In this document: piece after piece, positions 57,873-64,000 of the stretch
Layout of the letters: every line of letters starts with the position of its first letter
Position numbering within the stretch: position 1 is the first letter of the stretch
Assembly (NCBI GenBank): GCA_021234155.1
Contig: JAJEKV010000109.1
Span: 590,252-654,251, forward strand
Length of the DNA stretch: 64,000 nt
Source: Isoetes taiwanensis
Taxonomy: Eukaryota > Streptophyta > Lycopodiopsida > Isoetales > Isoetaceae
Reading direction: 5' to 3'
Made by a program: the position numbers and the translations under genes
The notes under the pieces: model-generated
The model's database searches: none
The model's input: only the letters and a program-made list of their open reading frames with translations
Told to the model about the DNA's origin: nothing

Positions 57873-60268
57873 CTACTCTTCTCCCAAACAAGAGGCCTTC
57901 TCCACACCAGCTGTGCTTACTTCTGCTAGGTCAAGTTCCTTTCCCTCCTCCGTCTTCAATCCTCTCTCATTTGTCCTGACGTCTTCAGAATTCTGTGGCC
58001 TTGCCCCACTTGGAGGCTGCATGTGCTCCATGCTAATCAATTGAATTAAAGAAAGTTCTTCATTCAAATCCTTCATCTGGCTTTGTCTCAAACCGTCTGC
58101 AACGCGCGATGCTACATCTGGATAGTGCTTATTAAACCACACCCACCACTTCTTCATGGGAATACCATCCTGAAAAGGAGAGCTTCTATTCAGGGGCATG
58201 CTTGCTAGTCTATGTCTAAGCGACTGCAATGCCATTAATGAATGACATACTTGATGCACATTTAGAAACCACTCAACAATAGACTCCTCTTGTTGTGCCT
58301 TTGTCATGCCAACATTAGGACCCCTTTTCCTTGATTGTGTTCTTCCACTAAGCCAGTTTCTCAGGGTAGTTCGAGGTATGCCAAAAGACTGACCCGCCTT
58401 CCTAATAGATAAACCACTTCGTATTGCTGCAAGAGCACTGTATAATGCCTGCTCTGTCCAACCATGTTTTCTTACACTAGACATTTCACGTGTTTCTTTT
58501 ACATCAAGAAGCTCCATTGTAACACTTGCTTCATCCTGACCATGTTTGCTATAAGCAGAGTCTTCTGCTACACTACTCCCTGAACATTTTGGCTCGTCGC
58601 CCTGCACAGTCAACTCAGGAACAGAAACTGGTACACTTTCATCTGCTGCTAGCGCTGCTACTTCTGCGAGAGCCCTGTTCCATTTATCCTCTCCCTTGTT
58701 TATTCCTACTTCTTGTGTTCCATCTTGAGAAGGAGACTGATCCTCTGACATATCCACTGCTTTATTATTATCTTCCTTCAGTTGAAGGTTCAGCCCCTCG
58801 CATACAAGGGATGTACCACTCTTTTCCTGAGGGGTCTTTAATGGACTCAAGCTCTGGTCTGCGGCATTAGTACCAACATAAGGCAATAACGGCAAGCCCG
58901 AATGTGGGCCTCTTCCTTCCTGAGTGTCCGGCCCAGTGATCCAGTTCCTCAATGTTGTCCTAGGTATCCCAAAGTTTTCGACTTGCCTTACAAATTGTTG
59001 CAGATCCACTTTTAATTGTGCCCGATAGCCTCCGATAAAGCCTTCTCTGTCCAACCACCTACTTTCCTCCTCCCAGCATCTCTAGCCTCCTTTTTAAGCC
59101 GACCTTTCTTGCTGGCATTTATATCTTGACAGTCGCTTGATTTAAGGCTTAAATGTTCATTAGTAACAGTGTTCTTCATTTTTGTATTATCTCCATGTTT
59201 TACTGCAGTGGGAGCTTCCAGGCTAGTTAGAGCACTATGAGGCAGCCCTTGAGTAACATACAGTAAACTTATTTCCCCAAGGCCCTGGCTGATGGCTTGG
59301 CCTTGAACTTCAACATCGTCACCAGCAACTTCCTTATGACCAAAACCTCCTTCTTCTGGAACCCAATATCTGAAGGGGGTGGATTGAAAATCTAAAAACT
59401 GATGCAACTTCTCAGACTTGGTTGTAGACTTTGTCAATGAATCATAAAATGATTCATCCAGAGGCAACCGCCGTTTTTTCCAGGTATGGCCTTCCTGCCC
59501 TCCAACATTAATGACAGCTTGTTCAGATGTTTCATTTTCACTTCCACTTCTCCAAGACCTGTTCACAGTCTCTAGACTCTCCAGGTGTCTCTCCTGGCAA
59601 AAGGCTTCATCCACAAGAGGTCCCCTTTTCCTTGAGCGATTTCTACCATTCAGCCAATTTCTCAAAGTGGAACGAGGTATGCCATAGCGTTTACTTGCCT
59701 TGTATGCTGTAATTGAACCATTTCTGACAGCTGCCATTGCATCACATAATGCTTGCTCTGTCCATCTTACTTCCTTTGACCTTCTTGCACTTTTTTGTTC
59801 ATCCCCATTCTGCTCTTTACATATGGACTGATCTGTCCATGGTGCTTCCAACATTGACCTTCCATCACCCTCATTACTCTCGTCTGCTTCTTCACTTCCA
59901 CAGCATAAGTTCTGATCTTCCCAACCACCTGCCAAACTTTCTTTTGTTTCTTGCATACTTGTCTCCTCTCTGTTACTTCCTATCATTGTACCATGTAAAT
60001 TATCATTTCCTAAACCATTACTTCGGATCTGTATGTCCTCAGGTATTGTAACACTTTCTTCATTGTTTCTTAGAGCTGAATGTACTCCTTGAGCAAGGGT
60101 TCTGTAAACCCAAACAGTCTCTGGAGATAACCCATTTTGAGTCTTGCCAAAATTGGGCCCTCCCCTTAGAACAGCTTCGTGATGTACATCCCTAGAATCT
60201 AAGGGGGTGGTGTCTTCCCTTACTGCAACCTCATCTCGCATACACCGTGATGGAGGTTCAGTTCCCAT
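57873..60268 (-). CDS. Protein with three pipsqueak-type HTH domains and a CENP-B/Tc5-like HTH (two one-base shifts)
   Basis: A long minus-strand gene seen as two overlapping frames (60268-59012 and 59054-57873). Psq1 (59764-59645) reads WTEQALCDAMAAVRNGS and YGIPRSTLRNWL. Psq3 (58460-58344) reads WTEQALYSALAAIRSGLS and FGIPRTTLRNWL. Psq3 is followed at about 58307-58080 by QEESIVEWFLNVHQVCHSLM and GIPMKKWWVWFNKHYPDV, the second (Tc5/CENP-B-type) helix-turn-helix of pogo-family transposases. Psq2 (59053-58932) is complete only across three frames: WTEKALSEAI, then IKSGSATICKASRK, then FGIPRTTLRNW. Single extra bases in the GGG and AAAA runs explain both shifts. Two further WEDQ/WTDQ segments upstream look like worn psq starts. 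Acidic linkers separate the domains. No DDE nuclease follows, so it is likely a domesticated DNA-binding protein, nuclear by inference. ATG 60268 is the first in frame; an upstream 5' exon is possible. Confidence 0.75.
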
Positions 60269-60353
60269 TTTCTGCGCTTGGATTTCCTCAACGTTCACAG
60301 CTAAGACTACTTGTCAAATATACAATAATGAGATGTTCTCTGCAGAATAGGAA

Positions 60354-60431
60354 TAAGGTTTCATATAAATACACCTGGGACATTAGTGTAACTAAGGTTT
60401 CATATAAATACACCTGGGACATTAGTGTAAC
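60354..60431. repeat. Perfect 39-bp tandem duplication upstream of the psq gene
   Basis: TAAGGTTTCATATAAATACA onward repeats exactly with period 39 (60354-60392 and 60393-60431). It is about 90-160 bases 5' of the psq start codon, in its leader or promoter. Confidence 0.85.
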
Positions 60432-61499
60432 TGCTCTCGCATTAAAGGTAAACCCTAACTTCAAAGAGAGGTGATGGAAAACAAGGTGCCACATACCTAT
60501 GCATTATCAGAAGATGGCCCTCAACCTCAACGATCTGATATCCTCTATGTTCTCATGAACTACAGCTGCATCAAAGACACCTGAGAAAAAATATTGACAT
60601 CAAGTTAAGGGAGGGCTCGGAATATGGCCTGTTCCACAGCAAATACGTTCGCTAAAAATACAGTGTCTTGCATCTAGGGTAAAAATGAAGCAGTTGTTGC
60701 GATGAACTATGCAAACAAATCAAGAACCGGCAACAAATACGACAAGAAACAAACATCTTAATAACGGAAGAAAAAACAAAGCTACTTTCGATCTACAGCA
60801 CTAAAAATGATGCTTTAAAAAAAACATGGTTTTGAACAATACCCAGGTTAGAAAAAGCCCCGGAAAGGCAGGGAACATGTAAGAAGTACCACTTAGCATG
60901 GTGGGCATCTTCGGATCCGTCAAAAGGACAAGAACCCAGATGATCAATCGAGGGGGTAAGATCCTCAACAAATAAAACGGGCCAGGTAGGGATTCAAAAG
61001 ATGTCGAGGCAGGGGGGCGATTTTTTGCTTAAGCAAAGAGGGCAAAGATGAGGATTAAGTGGCGGCCAAGCATAATTAAACAAAAGAAAACGGGACAGAA
61101 ACAAGACAAAGGGTGCACGAGCCTGTTCCTCACTAATGGGGACAGCCAAATCCAAAATAATATGCAAATTTTGAAGTTCTGGTCAACATGATAGTTGCCA
61201 TTCTTTCTTCGGCTTATAATACTGATATTCTTACATTCTTTAGCATCCTAATTGATCCCCCATATATGCAATAAATTATTTTAATGCTTAAACCACTTTT
61301 TATTGTTTCGTCTCTCATATAGTATACACATATAGATCCTCTACTTCTAGGGTTGATTCATATAGATTCATCTAAGCAGCCACTACATGTGCTCTTGCAA
61401 ACGCCTGCAATGGTACTTTCATCTCAATCTCATGGAGGTTTTTGACGAACAGGCCCATTTATGCCTGCCTCCAAAACATTGGTGTCATACTCTTGTACA
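60432..61499. other. Upstream region of the psq gene, no other gene seen
   Basis: No recognisable coding sequence. It may contain the promoter and a 5' untranslated exon of the psq gene. Confidence 0.35.
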
Positions 61500-61612
61500 T
61501 ATTCCTCAATAAGCTTATTACTATCAAGGTTTTCCTCTGGAAAACCTTTCAGAGCAGGGGGGGTTTAATTATATATAGTAACTAGTAATGGTGCCCAGCG
61601 TTGCTGGGCAAA
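61500..61612 (-). mobile_element. LINE 3' UTR scrap next to a second Helitron 3' terminus
   Basis: 61508-61567 carries the LINE 3' motif in plus sense (TTATTACTATCAAGGTTTTC and AAAACCTTTCAGAGCAGG). Immediately after it, read on the minus strand, is the Helitron-type end: hairpin GCCCAGCAACGCTGGGC, then ACCATTA and CTAG (61585-61582), then T. The same LINE/Helitron arrangement occurs at 47.6 kb, although there the LINE scrap is in the opposite orientation. Confidence 0.45.
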
Positions 61613-61695
61613 TGTTGGGAACATTTGTGGATGGAAACCTATTCAGCTCAGACTCATTAACCAAGTCCATCATATCTAGGCTATAAGAGGTTTTT

Positions 61696-61870
61696 GTGCA
61701 TTTGATAACCTTCCCTTTGCTCTATCCTGCATACCTTTTTTTTCTCATTTTCTTACATACTTTCTTTTTTCCCTTTTCTTATTTTCCCTGCACATTTACT
61801 TTTCTCCTTCTCTCTCTTTTTTTTTTTCTTTTCTTTTTTACCCTCTTCTCCCTCCTCTTTTCTTTTACGT
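61696..61870. repeat. Pyrimidine-rich tract
   Basis: About 170 bases composed mostly of C and T, with TTTTCTTTTC and CTTCTCTCTC phrases on the plus strand. It may be a decayed microsatellite; any reading frame through it is compositional. Confidence 0.6.
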
Positions 61871-62986
61871 ATTGCTCAATCAAATAGACAGGCTATTATA
61901 GTAGTCTGAATTATCAACAAAATGGTAATAAACAATGTGCTTGTACCGTATACCATTCAAGGCTTTTATTGTTGCAAAGTCTAAAATATCTCATGTAGGA
62001 ATCTTGAGAATTTTAAGATGGTTAGTTTCAAGAAGGTTAACATCATGTCATCCTAGTGAATTCAAGTACCCTTGACTTTAAAACAAGTGTAAGAACGCGC
62101 CATATTCCTAGGGATTGCAATATCGTGATCCATAGGGAACTTTTGTAAAGAATGCAAACTTTTGACAAGGTACAAATTCATCATTCAAATTTCTGGAGAT
62201 AATTATCTTTAATAACCAGACTGCTCATGATGCATTCTTTTTGTGTAGCCTCGCCAACAGGAAAGCAGGAGCAACGGCAATTCCTGAAGCCATGGTACAC
62301 ATAGTTTGAGAACAGGACCAGAGCAAGAAGATGACACCCCAGCCTAATAAGGCCCCAAGGGAAATAAGCGAAAGAATTGAACGAGATATTAAAAACTGCT
62401 GGGCACAGAACAAGAGCGACGGACCCGAGACTTCTAGCAGTAACAAGGACGCAGGGGATGGCAAGGTGAGTACTTTGGAATCCTGATTCACGGGCTGGAG
62501 CGAGGGGTTGGCAAGGAGCAGTGGTCTGGGGCGGGGAAGAAAGAAGAACAAGGGCATGTTGCGGAGGGAGACCAGAGCACATGGGGTGGGGCCGGCCAGG
62601 TGAGGGGCGAGAGGGCCACCCTTTTTTTTCGCGAATGGTCACTTGTGAGACAAGCCCTAAAGGCAACCCCACAAGGAGGGCAACCCCCCAGCTTTATGGA
62701 GGGCCAAGGCCCAGATGGGCAAATGCAAGCAACCAACCAGTGGTCCTGCCATGTATTTTTTCAACCCCTATACCCCTTGCTCCAATTATAATGCCTCTTC
62801 TGCAAAGCTAGGGACCAAACCCTCCTTTTACCATTCTCATTTTCTCATCCTTTGGCTCTCGGTCCTCCTCACCGCCGGACTTGCACAAGCGATTATCAGC
62901 TCGTTTCCTCAACTGGGCGATTCTAGATCCTTCGAATTCTACTCCCTCGCGTTTTCTCACAACCCAGCCTTCCAGATCTTCGGCTA
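61871..62986. other. Presumed upstream region of the next gene
   Basis: No gene recognised. From 62800 the sequence becomes CT-rich with TTCTCATTTTCTCATCC and TCGGTCCTCCTCACCGCC, like a plant 5' leader. The overlapping minus-strand frames at 62181-62736 have no domain. Confidence 0.35.
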
Positions 62987-63987
62987 TGGTGGACAATCAC
63001 CCTTCGGAATCATCTACAGCAGCAGATCAAAGGGGTTTCCGGGGCAGAAAGGAGTGGAATCATGAGTAATCCGCGAAATGGGTCTTTTGTAGGGGCTTAT
63101 GTCTGTTTCCTTGGCCTCACTTTTTAGGGGCATTGCTCCCTCTTGTGGCAGCTCTTCTTCTAGCCGGGCATTCATTCTGTTGTCACAGAAAACACCATGA
63201 TTACTGAGACTACAGGGTGAGAGGGGTGAGCATCAGGGAGCTGTGAAGAGCTCTGAAGCCGGCCTTCGTGAAAGTAGAGAACACGACTACATTGGCTTAT
63301 CAAGTGAACCCCCGATCTGCGCGAGTTTCTGTTGAAGGAATGAGGCGAATCTGTCACTTGATCTACAGATTTCCGGAGGGCAGAACTTCGTTTTAGGACC
63401 TCCCAAGGCCTTTAAAGTCAAAACTTTGGTTGCAGATCTTCCCGAAAGAAACAAGTAAGATGCTCTGGACAGAGAGAGAATGCAAAGATGCCTGCTCTCA
63501 GGAGGCTGAGCAAAGGAGGAAAATCCACAGACACAGCAAGCAAGAAGCTCAAAAGGCGCTGGCATTCTCAGATTTCCAAGGTAGTGGAGCAACAGCCAGG
63601 CTCCTTTTGCAGGAACCAGAAATCTGGCTAAACCAACTTTATCACCGGATCTAAGCGTCCTTATTCGGTACCCACTTAGTCAATGTGGCCATGGATATGG
63701 GGCTGAATCTGGGCGCTCAGCAAGGGAAGAATCAGTGATGCCCTATGTTTCCTAGCTAGGTCTAAGCAGCTTCCGGCCTCTTGGAAGAATGGGGGCTCGA
63801 CCAATCCAAGCCATGGCCCTTTTCCTCCTGCAAGGCCAGCAAGCCTAACACTGAGGCAAATGTAGACGTCTCTGCCACTACGGCACTTCGTCTCACGCAG
63901 AGTTGTTCTAGGAAGCCTGCTCCTGCAGATGCTGAAATCCCTCACGCCAGGTATGTTCAAGCTCTAGAATCCATACAGTTTTCGTAG
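62987..63987 (+). CDS. Possible 5' exons of an unrecognised gene running off the window
   Basis: ATG 62987 follows a pyrimidine-rich leader and begins MVDNHPSESSTAADQRGFRG, with a donor at GA|GTAATC near 63066. A second block after TTTGGTTGCAG (about 63437) reads RRLSKGGKSTDTASKKLKRR, strongly basic. A third, after CTCACGCAG near 63896, reads SCSRKPAPADAEIPHA and reaches a GTATGT donor. The blocks look like a nuclear protein with basic, low-complexity segments, but exon joins are uncertain and no domain is recognised. Confidence 0.35.
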
Positions 63988-64000
63988 CTTCGGATGTTTC

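Noticed and set aside
62181-62736. Minus-strand frames with hydrophobic stretches that resemble a membrane protein
   Set aside because: They overlap in two frames, have no family motif and lie in a probable upstream region of a plus-strand gene.

Overview
The window looks like a piece of a large, repeat-rich land-plant nuclear genome. Its host gene remnants have plant-type relatives: LOG cytokinin phosphoribohydrolase, plastid fibrillin, p23, TIM10 and 3-phosphoglycerate dehydrogenase. They carry spliceosomal introns, and most of the DNA is nested transposons: Ty3/gypsy elements with the plant tRNA-iMet primer site, LINEs, Helitrons, a CACTA end and a hAT-like element. A fern, lycophyte or gymnosperm would fit the repeat load and the pipsqueak-type gene, but the sequence does not settle this.

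Layout. 1-8 kb: a p23 co-chaperone remnant with a 3' half of a queuosine-salvage gene inside it, two unrecognised exons, a broken Helitron Rep gene with a CACTA terminus, and exon 1 of a LOG gene. 9-30 kb: a nest of minus-strand LTR retrotransposons. Element C (gypsy RNase H/integrase) is interrupted by element B (5' LTR 27399-29027). Element B is interrupted by a LINE fragment, a hAT-like element (21941-24119) and the complete element A (10381-21900). 30-36 kb: mostly non-coding, with LINE pieces. 37.5-39.2 kb: a broken unknown gene, then a complete five-exon TIM10 gene on the minus strand. 41-45 kb: a tandem duplication carrying a complete small non-autonomous LTR element with a perfect target-site duplication. 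46.8-51.6 kb: LINE copies. 51.6-52.8 kb: PGDH pseudogene. 55.3-56.6 kb: fibrillin pseudogene with an internal tandem duplication. 57.9-60.3 kb: a gene with three pipsqueak helix-turn-helix domains. 63-64 kb: possible 5' exons of an unrecognised gene that runs off the window.

Most unusual result. Elements A and B belong to one chromodomain-bearing Ty3/gypsy family. Both carry a histone H3-like open reading frame directly downstream of the 5' LTR, upstream of the gag-like ORF. It has a recognisable H3 N-terminal tail, a long acidic linker and a conserved H3 histone fold. In element A the copy is decayed but aligns along its length, so it belongs to the family and is not a chance neighbour. Element A also encodes an integrase that ends in a chromodomain, the fold that in other proteins reads methylated H3 tails. 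An LTR retrotransposon carrying both an H3-like protein and a chromodomain is, as far as I know, undescribed.
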